Positions 1-7,777 of a stretch of DNA of 39,835 bases are shown in pieces. The stretch is from assembly GCA_903932155.1 (NCBI GenBank), contig CAIZFH010000232.1:1-39835 (forward strand), given 5' to 3'. Each line of letters opens with the position of its first letter. The first letter of the stretch is position 1. The position numbers were made by a program, and so were the translations under genes. The DNA comes from an uncultured Granulicella sp. GTDB taxonomy: Bacteria > Acidobacteriota > Terriglobia > Terriglobales > Acidobacteriaceae. The notes beneath the pieces are model-generated. The model saw only the letters and a program-made list of their open reading frames with translations. It was not told where the DNA came from and did no database searches.

Positions 1-2114
1 AACGCCGTCGTCTCCGTCAGCGGAATGATCTTGCGGTCCACCTTTGCACCATCGCTCCACACCAGCTCCGCGAAATCCAGCGGGAAGGTGTACTCGATCG
101 TCGCTGTGTAGACGCTCTTCGCGCCTGAGCCTTCGATGCCCCAGTTGTGGAACAGGACCTCACCCGTCGTCCCGAAGAAGTTCCCGTCGTGGATGCCATC
201 CACAATTGGCGCCCAGCTCTCGTTGAACAGCGGCACCTTGTCCAGCTTCAGATAATTCACTGCAAACGAGGAATACGTATCGTCGCCCGGCGCCTTCATG
301 TAGGTATCGCCCTCGGCCAGCATGAACTTCGGCTTGGGCGTCCAGTCGCTCATCTCGTCGTTCAGGCCGAAGCAGCGCACCTCGCACAGCCGAGGCTCGC
401 TCAGGTCCACTGGCAGCGACTCCCACGATCCGCCGACAAACCGGTCGCTCTGGAAGTAGTCCTTGTCCTTATACATGTCGGGATACATCGCCGAGCTCTT
501 GGTCCGCGGATGCGCCGTCCACATAATGCTCTTCGTCTCGTTCATGAACCGCAGCACGTCGTCCGTCGAGCCCAGGTGGTACACCGTTCCGTAGCCCGCA
601 ATGTTCTCCTCAAACGGCTGGCCGTTGGTGCGCGGGCCGGAGTGGGTAAAGTAGATCGGCTTCGGATTCATATAGTACGTATGTCCGGCGATATACGCGT
701 TCGCCTCTTCCTCCGGCATTACCAGAAAGTTCTTGTCGCTCAGCTTCGCCGAGGCCTCGAAGTACGCCTTCTGCTCCGGCAGCCGCTTCGGTCCCGGATC
801 GGTGCCGTCAGAATCGTCGTGGAAGTCGCCCAGGTACACAATGTTGATCCCCAGCCCGCGGAACACAGGCAACCACGTCGGGCTCAGGTCAGATGTCCCA
901 CGGTCGCGCACCATCTCGTTCAGCTCCAGATGGAAGTGTCCCGTCACCGTCTTGAATCCCGTCACCGGCTTGTATGTATCGTCGTGCGTATAGGCCATCA
1001 CGGCCTGCTGCGTGGCATGGCTTCCGTTGGCGCTCAGGTAGTAATAAACCGCCATCCGCTGCTTGGTTCCCGGCGGCGCGTTATATAGCGCGCAGTTCTC
1101 AGCCTGCGAGTGCGCCGTCGAAGCGCGGTGGTTCCACACCTCCGGCGAAACGCCCCACGGATCGTAACCCTCGCATCGTTCCGGCTGCATCACACCCAGC
1201 GAAAAGCTGCTGTCGTTGTCCTTGCGCGTGTAAACGTAGCCTCCGTTCACCTCGTTCTCGCGCGCAAAGAAGAATTTGTGCGGAGTCGGAAACACCGCCA
1301 GCGATCCAGCGCCCGCCTGCAGAATCTCCAGCCGGTTGCGCGCGCGAAGGTTCACCGGCTGCTGGTTCACCGCGCCGCCAAAATTCTGCTCCTGCCACAT
1401 CTGCGATGTGTCGCGCCATACCACCTTGTTGCCGTTCGCAATCGCAAAGCCCTTCAGTCCCGCCTTGTAGATGAACGCAACGTCCTTCGCCTGTGTGCTG
1501 GCCAGTGCTTCCTGCCGCAGCAGGTTCGATCCCTTGTACACCGTGAACTGCAAGTCCCCACTGAACAGCCCCAGCGTCAGCCCGTTGAACGTCACGCTCA
1601 CACGTTCGCCGTCCGTCTTCACCGTGCATCGGTCAGATTTGTAACTTACCGCGGCGCGATTGATCTCGTCCTGCGTTCGTCCCGGCCCCACCAGCCGCTC
1701 GTGTCCCGGAACCACCAGCGGAGCATCCCAGAACACCACCCACTTGTAATATTCCTCATTCTCCGGCGTATCCTTGCCCAGCCGCTTCAGGATGCTCAGC
1801 TCAGTCGTTGATATTCTCCGCCGCCCCGTGGTCACCTCAAACTGCGGCGTCAGGTCTTTGCCCAGCACGATCCATGCGCCTCCAGCCTTGCTCGCCGCCA
1901 GCTCTGCCACTACGGGCTGCCCATCGCGCAGCGCAAACTGGGCGCGAAGCTGCTGCTGCGCCTCGCCTGTCCAGTTCAGCGTCACTCCGCCCGCTGTCGC
2001 CATGGCCCGCACGCCGTCTACAGCTTTGTAGCCCTGCATATTGCAGTTCATTCCCTGGGCAACGCCCATCGCGGAAGACAATCCCAAACCCAGTACAACG
2101 GCGAGTAGTTTCAT
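1..2114 (-). CDS. Large secreted protein with PHP-like metal-site pattern (3' end outside window)
   Basis: About 704 codons are visible and the frame is open to the window edge, so the C-terminus is missing. The ATG start at 2114 has a GAGGG ribosome site about 7 nt upstream. Residues 1-20 form a signal peptide ending in VAQ, so the protein is exported. Residues 30-380 look beta-rich and resemble no family I can name. From about residue 393 there is a chain of metal-binding-type motifs: HFH (393-395), GDFHDD (429-434), MPEEE (466-470) and GH (477-478). This order resembles PHP/CehA-type metal-dependent hydrolases. The function is therefore inferred as a periplasmic or extracellular phosphoester- or ester-type hydrolase of unknown substrate. 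It is transcribed away from the carbohydrate locus at 6.3-16 kb. The fold assignment is tentative; the gene itself is certain. Confidence 0.8.
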   Translation of the reverse strand, partial: MKLLAVVLGLGLSSAMGVAQGMNCNMQGYKAVDGVRAMATAGGVTLNWTGEAQQQLRAQFALRDGQPVVAELAASKAGGAWIVLGKDLTPQFEVTTGRRRISTTELSILKRLGKDTPENEEYYKWVVFWDAPLVVPGHERLVGPGRTQDEINRAAVSYKSDRCTVKTDGERVSVTFNGLTLGLFSGDLQFTVYKGSNLLRQEALASTQAKDVAFIYKAGLKGFAIANGNKVVWRDTSQMWQEQNFGGAVNQQPVNLRARNRLEILQAGAGSLAVFPTPHKFFFARENEVNGGYVYTRKDNDSSFSLGVMQPERCEGYDPWGVSPEVWNHRASTAHSQAENCALYNAPPGTKQRMAVYYYLSANGSHATQQAVMAYTHDDTYKPVTGFKTVTGHFHLELNEMVRDRGTSDLSPTWLPVFRGLGINIVYLGDFHDDSDGTDPGPKRLPEQKAYFEASAKLSDKNFLVMPEEEANAYIAGHTYYMNPKPIYFTHSGPRTNGQPFEENIAGYGTVYHLGSTDDVLRFMNETKSIMWTAHPRTKSSAMYPDMYKDKDYFQSDRFVGGSWESLPVDLSEPRLCEVRCFGLNDEMSDWTPKPKFMLAEGDTYMKAPGDDTYSSFAVNYLKLDKVPLFNESWAPIVDGIHDGNFFGTTGEVLFHNWGIEGSGAKSVYTATIEYTFPLDFAELVWSDGAKVDRKIIPLTETTA

Positions 2115-2251
2115 CGGTTTTCCCTCATTGGCTCTGCCACACTCCCGCGCGACAGTCAGATTCGCTGCATCGCACGCCACCCCATACAGAGAGTGTAAAG
2201 AAGCAGAACCAATGTACCTCACCCGGCCTACCTCTGGAGAGATGGCGGATG

Positions 2252-2287
2252 CCCCATCCTTTCACAGTCTCATCGTGAAAGGGTGGG
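2252..2287. repeat. REP-like hairpin
   Basis: The arms CCCATCCTTTCAC and GTGAAAGGGTGGG pair over 13 bp with a single G-T wobble around a 9-nt loop. It lies in a non-coding region. A related CCCCACATC-type hairpin occurs at 4251-4276, which suggests a small family of extragenic palindromes rather than a terminator, since no T-run follows. Confidence 0.6.
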
Positions 2288-2294
2288 TTGCCTC

Positions 2295-2410
2295 TTTGTT
2301 TGTCATTCCGCAGCACAGCGAAGGAATCTGTTTCTGCACTTTTTGCTTGTCATCCTGAGCTGTGTTTGGCGTGCCAGCGACAAACGAAGTCGAAGGACCT
2401 GCGGCTGTCT
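2295..2410 (+). repeat. Composite dispersed repeat, copy 1
   Basis: Two adjacent units are visible: a TTTGTCATTCCGCAG...GGAATCTG unit (about 2295-2336) and a TTGTCATCCTGAGC...GAAGGACCTG unit (about 2346-2402). The same two units, in the same relative order, occur on the opposite strand at 20971-21083. It is non-coding. Sequences of this type are scattered through many soil-bacterial genomes; their role is unknown. Confidence 0.6.
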
Positions 2411-2440
2411 TTTTTAATCCGTCATCCCGACATGAGGCGC

Positions 2441-2460
2441 CCCAGACGGGCACGTCTGGG
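2441..2460. repeat. Short perfect hairpin
   Basis: The arms CCCAGACG and CGTCTGGG (8 bp, loop GGCA) lie just after the dispersed repeat. No T-run follows in either direction, so it is read as part of the repeat cluster rather than a terminator. Confidence 0.45.
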
Positions 2461-2752
2461 CTTTGGGATGGAGACGGATGCAAAAATGATCGCTAGCGGA
2501 GGCAAATGTGCGTATAGTCACTCGCAGGCGAAAAGCAAAACGGAAATTCCGCTCTTGAGACCTGGGAGTCCAGGATCTCTACCAGTGGCAATGCTCCGAT
2601 CCTGCAGTTCGGGGTATATGCTTGCGCCTCTTGCTTGAATCTGGGGAAGACCACGGTTGAGCACTTTGTTTCTGAAATCCCCGGATGTTGCATGCGGCCC
2701 CAGGCTGGAAACGGCCCACCACCATCGCATCCAGCACTGAGAGGGGAGCCAC

Positions 2753-4171
2753 ATGAAATCACTCTTCGCTTTTCTATTCTTGGCCGCATCCGTTGCCGGT
2801 GCGCAGGTTAACTGCGCCCAACTCAACCAGGACATCAACACAGTCACGCAAAAAATTACCGAACTCCGCGACCTCAAATGTCAGGGCCACCTTCCCTGCG
2901 CCGCTGACACCACCTACCCTCCGCTCAACCAGGCCATTGTCGCTCTCGCCCACGACAATTACCTGCTGCAAACGCAGTGCAAAATCTCCTATGGAACGCT
3001 CTACCCGAAGTTCCAGATCCTGACGCTGATCTACAATCCACCCGGCTGTACGGGGAACTCATGCGGAGTTCAGGGCGATGTTGATTACCATACCGGCAGT
3101 TCCTCGGGAGCCAAGCTCTCCACCGAGAAATCTTTCAAGAATGACGTCGAAATCGACGCGGATGTTGCGTTAGGCAACGACGTAACGACAAAGCTGACCA
3201 TCGGAGGCCAGTTGGGCTGGGCCGTCACGCATACCGATAGCCACTCTGAGACCGTCACCAAGGAAACAAACATCGATATCGACTACTCCAGCGATGCGGA
3301 TGGCGTCAACCATGACAAGGACGTCTTCTGGCTATTGATGAATCCTGCCGTCGTGATGAAGATCCAGGGGCGCTCGGTTGCGTGGAATCTGGCCTTCAAG
3401 GGGCCGGTCCCTGCCGCCGCGCAAATCAATGTTGCCTCGTTGAAGACCTGTGCAGCCGGCGCAAGCACCCCATACGGCCTCGCGGCAACCGATTGCCAGG
3501 TCATCCTCAATCAGGACCCGTTTGCTTCCGGCTCAACCACCATCGACACCCAGCGCTTCGGAATCACGGCGCTCTACTCATACACGCCCTCCACAAGCTG
3601 CAGCAACGTCACTTACGAGTTGAAGAACGAGGACGAACTCTCAGACTCACACGCCGTCGAGAAGGAGATCAACGCCGGCTACTATGTGCAAGGCGACGCA
3701 AACTTTGCCGCGAACGTCGCCGCCACGTTGAAGGTCGCTCAGACATTTACCTGGGACTCCACCTCGACCAGCGAGGTGACCGCCGATTCCACCCAAACAG
3801 CTACGTTCAAGCTGGCTTGCCCTGCCAACAGCATCGGCCAGGATTGGATCGGCGTGTATTGGGACGTGGCTTACGGAACCTTCATGTTCATGCCCAGGTC
3901 CTTAACCGACCTTGGCCCTCAGATTCATGGTGGGCATGTCACGAATTCGGCCGGACAAGCTATGGCCCGGGTTCCCGTTCAGCTTGTTGTCGGCGGCAAA
4001 ACCTTTCGCACCGCCACTGACAAGAACGGCGACTACAAGATCTTCGCTGGACGTGGAAGTTCGCTCGCCAGTGTGCCGGCAAGCGGCCAGCTCTCGATTG
4101 GGAGTGTGAAGCAGGTTGTCCCTCTGAAGGTGGCCGCACCCACTCAGATTCGCGTCCAGCAACAACGTTGA
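2753..4171 (+). CDS. Secreted beta-rich protein with C-terminal regulatory-like Ig domain
   Basis: The ATG at 2753 follows a GAGGGGAG ribosome site by 4 nt. Residues 1-19 are a signal peptide ending GAQ. Residues 20-90 contain four cysteines and two likely helices. Residues 110-190 are a long Ser/Thr-rich stretch of alternating polar and non-polar residues (SSSGAKLSTEKSF, then DVALGNDVTTKLTIGG, then SHSETVTKETNIDIDYSS). A second such stretch lies at about 295-350. This resembles the insertion-loop chemistry of aerolysin-type beta pore-formers, but I cannot prove the fold. Residues about 388-460 (GGHVTNSAGQAMARVPV, then FRTATDKNGDYKI) match the carboxypeptidase-regulatory-like beta-sandwich common in Acidobacteria. 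No enzymatic motif is seen. The gene stands alone. Likely extracellular or surface location; function unknown. Confidence 0.85.
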   Translation: MKSLFAFLFLAASVAGAQVNCAQLNQDINTVTQKITELRDLKCQGHLPCAADTTYPPLNQAIVALAHDNYLLQTQCKISYGTLYPKFQILTLIYNPPGCTGNSCGVQGDVDYHTGSSSGAKLSTEKSFKNDVEIDADVALGNDVTTKLTIGGQLGWAVTHTDSHSETVTKETNIDIDYSSDADGVNHDKDVFWLLMNPAVVMKIQGRSVAWNLAFKGPVPAAAQINVASLKTCAAGASTPYGLAATDCQVILNQDPFASGSTTIDTQRFGITALYSYTPSTSCSNVTYELKNEDELSDSHAVEKEINAGYYVQGDANFAANVAATLKVAQTFTWDSTSTSEVTADSTQTATFKLACPANSIGQDWIGVYWDVAYGTFMFMPRSLTDLGPQIHGGHVTNSAGQAMARVPVQLVVGGKTFRTATDKNGDYKIFAGRGSSLASVPASGQLSIGSVKQVVPLKVAAPTQIRVQQQR

Positions 4172-4250
4172 GTTCTGAGTTGATGTGTTCTGCCTCCCAT
4201 TCTATGAATTGGCGGGTGGCCCAGGTCTGAACCGCCGGTAAAGCGGGTGC

Positions 4251-4276
4251 CCCACATCTCGATTCTGAGATGTGGG
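4251..4276. repeat. REP-like hairpin
   Basis: Ten-base arms CCCACATCTC and GAGATGTGGG pair perfectly around the loop GATTCT. It lies downstream of the gene ending at 4171. No U-tract follows, so it is better read as an extragenic palindrome than as an intrinsic terminator. Confidence 0.55.
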
Positions 4277-4455
4277 CCTTGCCCCAGCCCACCACCGCAT
4301 TTTCTTTCCCCAAAAGCCTCAGCAATTTCGCGTGTCAAGCCCCTCGGCCCTCCAAGAATCCCATAACTCACTCCGCATCAATCACTTCCCCCCAAAAAAT
4401 ACTTGGCATACTAGTTTCCCTCCAACCCGTATAATTAAGGTAGTTAGTTAAACAC

Positions 4456-4486
4456 AAAGCCCGGTATCGCGCCGGGTCTTTGCTTT
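4456..4486 (+). terminator. Candidate intrinsic terminator between convergent genes
   Basis: AAAGCCCGG and CCGGGTCTTTG pair with one bulged base around the loop TATCGCG, followed by CTTTT. On the reverse strand the stem is preceded by AAAAG and followed by TTTGTGTTT, so it may also serve guaA read-through. It lies 285 nt beyond the stop at 4171, which is far for that gene. It could instead end a very short RNA starting near 4442. Confidence 0.45.
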
Positions 4487-4607
4487 TAACGGTTCCCTGC
4501 AGAACCGCACAGTCGCCGGGGTCGGTATACCACCGGTACATATACTTTTCTTTTTGTTTTGAATACTTTGCAAAAAATGACAGGGGGGGAGGGGGCCCCC
4601 GCCCAGC

Positions 4608-6179
4608 CTACTCCCACTCGATGGTGCCGGGCGGCTTGGATGTGATGTCGTAGACCACGCGGTTGATGCCGCGCACCTCGCTGACGATCCGGCCGGAGAT
4701 GGCGCGCAGCACCTCGTAGGGCAGCGGAGCCCAGTCTGCCGTCATGCCGTCCTCGGAGTGTACCGCGCGCACACAGCAGGTGTAGGCGTAGGTCCGTTGG
4801 TCGCCCATCACACCGACGGTCTTCACCGGCAGCAGTACGGCGAACGACTGCCAGACCTTGCGGTAGAGACCCGCCGCCTTGATCTCGTCCACCACGATTG
4901 CATCGGCCTCCTGCAGCAGGGCGACGCGCTCCGCAGTAACCTCGCCGAGGATGCGCACCGCGAGTCCTGGCCCAGGGAAGGGCTGGCGTTCGAGAATCTC
5001 TTCCGGCATGCCCAGGTCGCGCCCGATGCGACGGACTTCATCTTTGAAGAGATCGCGCAGGGGTTCGATCAGCTTGAGCTTCATATTTGCGGGCAGGCCG
5101 CCCACGTTGTGGTGGCTCTTGATCGTCTGCGATGGGCCTTTGACGCTGGAGGATTCGATCACGTCCGGATAGAGCGTGCCTTGCACCAGCCACGCGATCT
5201 CTTCGCCGCCGGAGTGGGTCGAACCTTTCTCCGACTCAAAGATTTTTTTCGCTTCGTCGTCGAAGACCGCGATGAACTCGCCTCCAATCACCTTGCGTTT
5301 CGTCTCGGGATCGGTGACTCCGGCCAGAGCAGTCAGGAAGCGCTGGCTTGCATCCACGGCGACAACGCGCAGGCCGAGCTGTTCACGCATCGTCTTCTGC
5401 ACCTTGGCGAACTCGTCCTTGCGCAGCACGCCGTTGTTGACGAAGATGCAGGTCAACCGCTCACCAATGGCTCGCGCCACCAACACCGCCGCGACCGAAG
5501 AATCGACGCCGCCGCTCAGTCCGCAGATCGCGTGTCCCTCGCCCACCTGCGCGCGTACCCGCTCGACGGTGGATTGGATAAAGTGCTCCGGCGTCCAGTC
5601 GGCCTTCGCGCCGCAGATGTCGAGCACGAAGTTGCGCAGCAGCTCCATCCCGTTGCGCGTATGGACCACCTCGGGATGGAATTGAACAGCCCAGATTCGC
5701 CGCGTCTCGTCGGCGATTCCGGCAAGCGCGTTGTTAGTCTTGGCAGTCAGCACAAAGCCCGGGGGCAGGGCCTTCGCCTCGTCGCCGTGACTCATCCAGA
5801 CGTCGAGCTTGGTGGGAAGGCCATGAAAGAGCTGCGTCTCTGCGATCACTTCCACCTGAGCGTGGCCGTATTCGCGCGCCGGAGCAGATTCGATCCGCCC
5901 GCCCAGGTGATGCACGATGAAGTGCAGCCCGTAGCAGATGCCGAGGATGGGAATATCCATGGCAAGCATCGCTGGATCGGCGGCAGGAGCGTCCGCATCG
6001 TAGACCGAGCTTGGTCCGCCGGAGAGGATCAGCCCCAGGGGTTTGAGTGCGCGAATCTGCTCGAGCGGCGCGGTACACGGCAGAACCACGGAGAAGACGT
6101 TGAACTCGCGGATGCGGCGCGCAATCAGCTGGGTGTACTGCGAGCCGAAGTCCAGAATGACGATGGTTGAGGTGTCCAC
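4608..6179 (-). CDS. guaA: GMP synthase (glutamine-hydrolysing)
   Basis: This cytosolic enzyme converts XMP to GMP using ATP and ammonia from glutamine, the last step of guanine nucleotide synthesis. The 523 residues have the normal two-part plan. An N-terminal class I glutamine amidotransferase has the nucleophile C82 in GICYG and the H168/E170 pair in QFHPE. It is followed by the ATP-pyrophosphatase domain with P-loop SGGVDSS (222-228) and the dimerisation domain ending [12 protein letters not shown]. The start is GTG, chosen because the usual N-terminal [15 protein letters not shown] begins right after it; no clear ribosome site precedes it. A small oddity is His after GICYGL, where Gln is usual in GICYGMQ. 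It stands alone, divergent from the carbohydrate locus. Confidence 0.97.
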   Translation of the reverse strand: MDTSTIVILDFGSQYTQLIARRIREFNVFSVVLPCTAPLEQIRALKPLGLILSGGPSSVYDADAPAADPAMLAMDIPILGICYGLHFIVHHLGGRIESAPAREYGHAQVEVIAETQLFHGLPTKLDVWMSHGDEAKALPPGFVLTAKTNNALAGIADETRRIWAVQFHPEVVHTRNGMELLRNFVLDICGAKADWTPEHFIQSTVERVRAQVGEGHAICGLSGGVDSSVAAVLVARAIGERLTCIFVNNGVLRKDEFAKVQKTMREQLGLRVVAVDASQRFLTALAGVTDPETKRKVIGGEFIAVFDDEAKKIFESEKGSTHSGGEEIAWLVQGTLYPDVIESSSVKGPSQTIKSHHNVGGLPANMKLKLIEPLRDLFKDEVRRIGRDLGMPEEILERQPFPGPGLAVRILGEVTAERVALLQEADAIVVDEIKAAGLYRKVWQSFAVLLPVKTVGVMGDQRTYAYTCCVRAVHSEDGMTADWAPLPYEVLRAISGRIVSEVRGINRVVYDITSKPPGTIEWE

Positions 6180-6356
6180 AGAGTCGATTGTAAATGGCGC
6201 AATAGGTTCGTTCCGTTGCAGCCTGTGGACTTCCGCATCGCGAGGTATTAATGATACTTTCTAACCCAGCTTTTCTATTGTGGGCCACCCCCACGCACAG
6301 GTGCCGGAACTGGGGCCATCGACACCTGAATGAGAAATCTGAGACAGGATCAAACC

Positions 6357-7751
6357 ATGACAATCTCCAGGCGTAATGTTCTCACTGCGTCCGCGTCCCT
6401 TGCGGGCTACGCAGCACTCAACAGGTTTGGCTTCGCGCAAATGGGCGCCACAAATGCCCCGGCACAGAGGGTCTTCCCTCCTGTCGCGCCTCCCGCTACA
6501 CCTGCCGCAAAGGCGCTCTTCGCCGACATAGGAGCAACGGCCTGGACCGAGCTCAACCATCGCCTGCACACCGTGAACGAGGACCTCGTCGCACAAGGCA
6601 TGCGACACATCCCCGGCGTTGCAGGCACCTTCCTGACCGGCTATCCCTATAACGAGTTCTACGACTGGGACCTGTACTTCGAGAATATGTATCTCTCCTA
6701 CTACGGCGTATGGCCGCTGTGCTTCACCAATCTGAAGGAGTTCCTCAACCGCCAGCAACCAGACGGCTACATTAGCCGTAGCCTGATCAAGCAACGCGAC
6801 CGGCAGCACTTCAAGCCCTTCCTCGCGCAGTTGGTGGTGCTTGGGGCGAAGCAGAACCACGACGATTATGAGTGGCTGCGCGGCAACTACTATGACAGGC
6901 TTACGAAGTACGTTGCCAAGTGGTTCTCCTACGATTCGGACCACAATGGCCTTCCGGAGTGGAACTCCGCCGACGCCGCGGGCACGGACAACCAGTGGTC
7001 CCGCGCAGGCGCGCTCAGCTCCTTCCAGGTAGAAGGCGTCGATTTGGCCAGCTATCTCATCCGCGAACTGCGCGCCATGGCGGTGATCGCCACGGCATTG
7101 GGCAACAAGGCCGATGCCGCAGCGTTCAACCAGCATGGGGACGAGGTCGTTAAGCTCATCAACTCCGTCTTCTGGGACGAGAAGCGGGGCATGTACTTCG
7201 ACCGCAATGTGAAGACCGGCCAACTCGTGAATGTCCTATCGGCCACCAGCTTTACACCGCTCTATGCAGGAGCGCCCACACCGGAACGCGCAAAACGGAT
7301 GATCCACGATCATCTTCTGAATCCCACTGAGTTCTGGCTCGATTACCCGATCGCCAGCTATGCCAAAACCGAGCCTGACTACTACCAGGGGACGCACAAC
7401 GAGTGCAACTGGCGCGGGCCGACCTGGGCACCCCTCAATTACATGACCTTCCAGGGTCTACAGGCCTATGGCTATCACACCGAGGCGCGCGAACTGGCGC
7501 GCAGACTCTTCAGCATGGCCGTCCTCAAGAACCCGGTGCTGCGCGAGTACTACAACGCCGAGACCGGCGATGGCCTGGGACAGACGCGCTTCTGGGGATT
7601 CACCGCGCTCTACTACGGAATGCTGCTGGAGTCCTACGCGAACTACGATGCATCCAGCCTGGACAAGCCACTGCGACCGCTGATGACGCAGGAGCTGGGC
7701 GTGAAGTTTGCCGAGCTGCCCGTGATGTGGCCGACCCCTGCGACTACCTAA
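6357..7751 (+). CDS. Tat-exported GH63-like (alpha/alpha)6 glycoside hydrolase, copy 1
   Basis: The ATG at 6357 is preferred over a possible upstream start at 6330 because AGGA lies 7 nt before it and the Tat motif SRRNVL then sits at residues 4-9, followed by a hydrophobic segment. The mature part carries motifs of the GH63/trehalase-type toroid: YDWDLYFEN near the start, WNSADAAGTDNQ with EGVDLASYLIRE in the middle, and NWRGPTWAPLNY toward the C-terminus. These families remove terminal glucose or mannose residues. The exact sugar cannot be read from sequence. It is the first gene of a co-directional run to 15929. The gene at 7778 is a close tandem paralogue. Confident on fold, not on substrate; catalytic acid and base are presumed to lie in the WNSADAAGTDNQ and NECNWRGP stretches. 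Confidence 0.85.
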   Translation: MTISRRNVLTASASLAGYAALNRFGFAQMGATNAPAQRVFPPVAPPATPAAKALFADIGATAWTELNHRLHTVNEDLVAQGMRHIPGVAGTFLTGYPYNEFYDWDLYFENMYLSYYGVWPLCFTNLKEFLNRQQPDGYISRSLIKQRDRQHFKPFLAQLVVLGAKQNHDDYEWLRGNYYDRLTKYVAKWFSYDSDHNGLPEWNSADAAGTDNQWSRAGALSSFQVEGVDLASYLIRELRAMAVIATALGNKADAAAFNQHGDEVVKLINSVFWDEKRGMYFDRNVKTGQLVNVLSATSFTPLYAGAPTPERAKRMIHDHLLNPTEFWLDYPIASYAKTEPDYYQGTHNECNWRGPTWAPLNYMTFQGLQAYGYHTEARELARRLFSMAVLKNPVLREYYNAETGDGLGQTRFWGFTALYYGMLLESYANYDASSLDKPLRPLMTQELGVKFAELPVMWPTPATT

Positions 7752-7777
7752 ATTAGCCAATCTTGGAGCGAGATCCA

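Larger units (their letters stand above)
2115..2752. other. 638-bp divergent intergenic region, repeat-rich
   Basis: This stretch separates the divergent genes at 2114 (-) and 2753 (+). I see no convincing gene in it; the short frames have no ribosome site or recognisable protein. It holds a long REP-like hairpin (2252-2287), a two-part dispersed repeat (2295-2410) that recurs inverted near 20971-21083, and a small perfect hairpin (2441-2460). Promoters for both genes must lie here, but no clear -35/-10 pair could be assigned. Confidence 0.6.
4172..4607. other. 436-bp convergent intergenic region
   Basis: This lies between the convergent gene ends at 4171 and 4608. It holds a REP-like hairpin (4251-4276) and a terminator-like stem followed by a T-run (4456-4486). 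A TATAAT hexamer at 4430-4435 sits just before that stem, without a correctly spaced -35. A G/C homopolymer run (about 4583-4600) lies next to the guaA stop. No protein gene is visible. Confidence 0.55.

Noticed and set aside
4758-6170. Long plus-strand frame of 470 codons
   Set aside because: It is the antisense shadow of guaA; the translation is rich in His/Arg/Gln with no motifs, while the minus strand gives a full GMP synthase.
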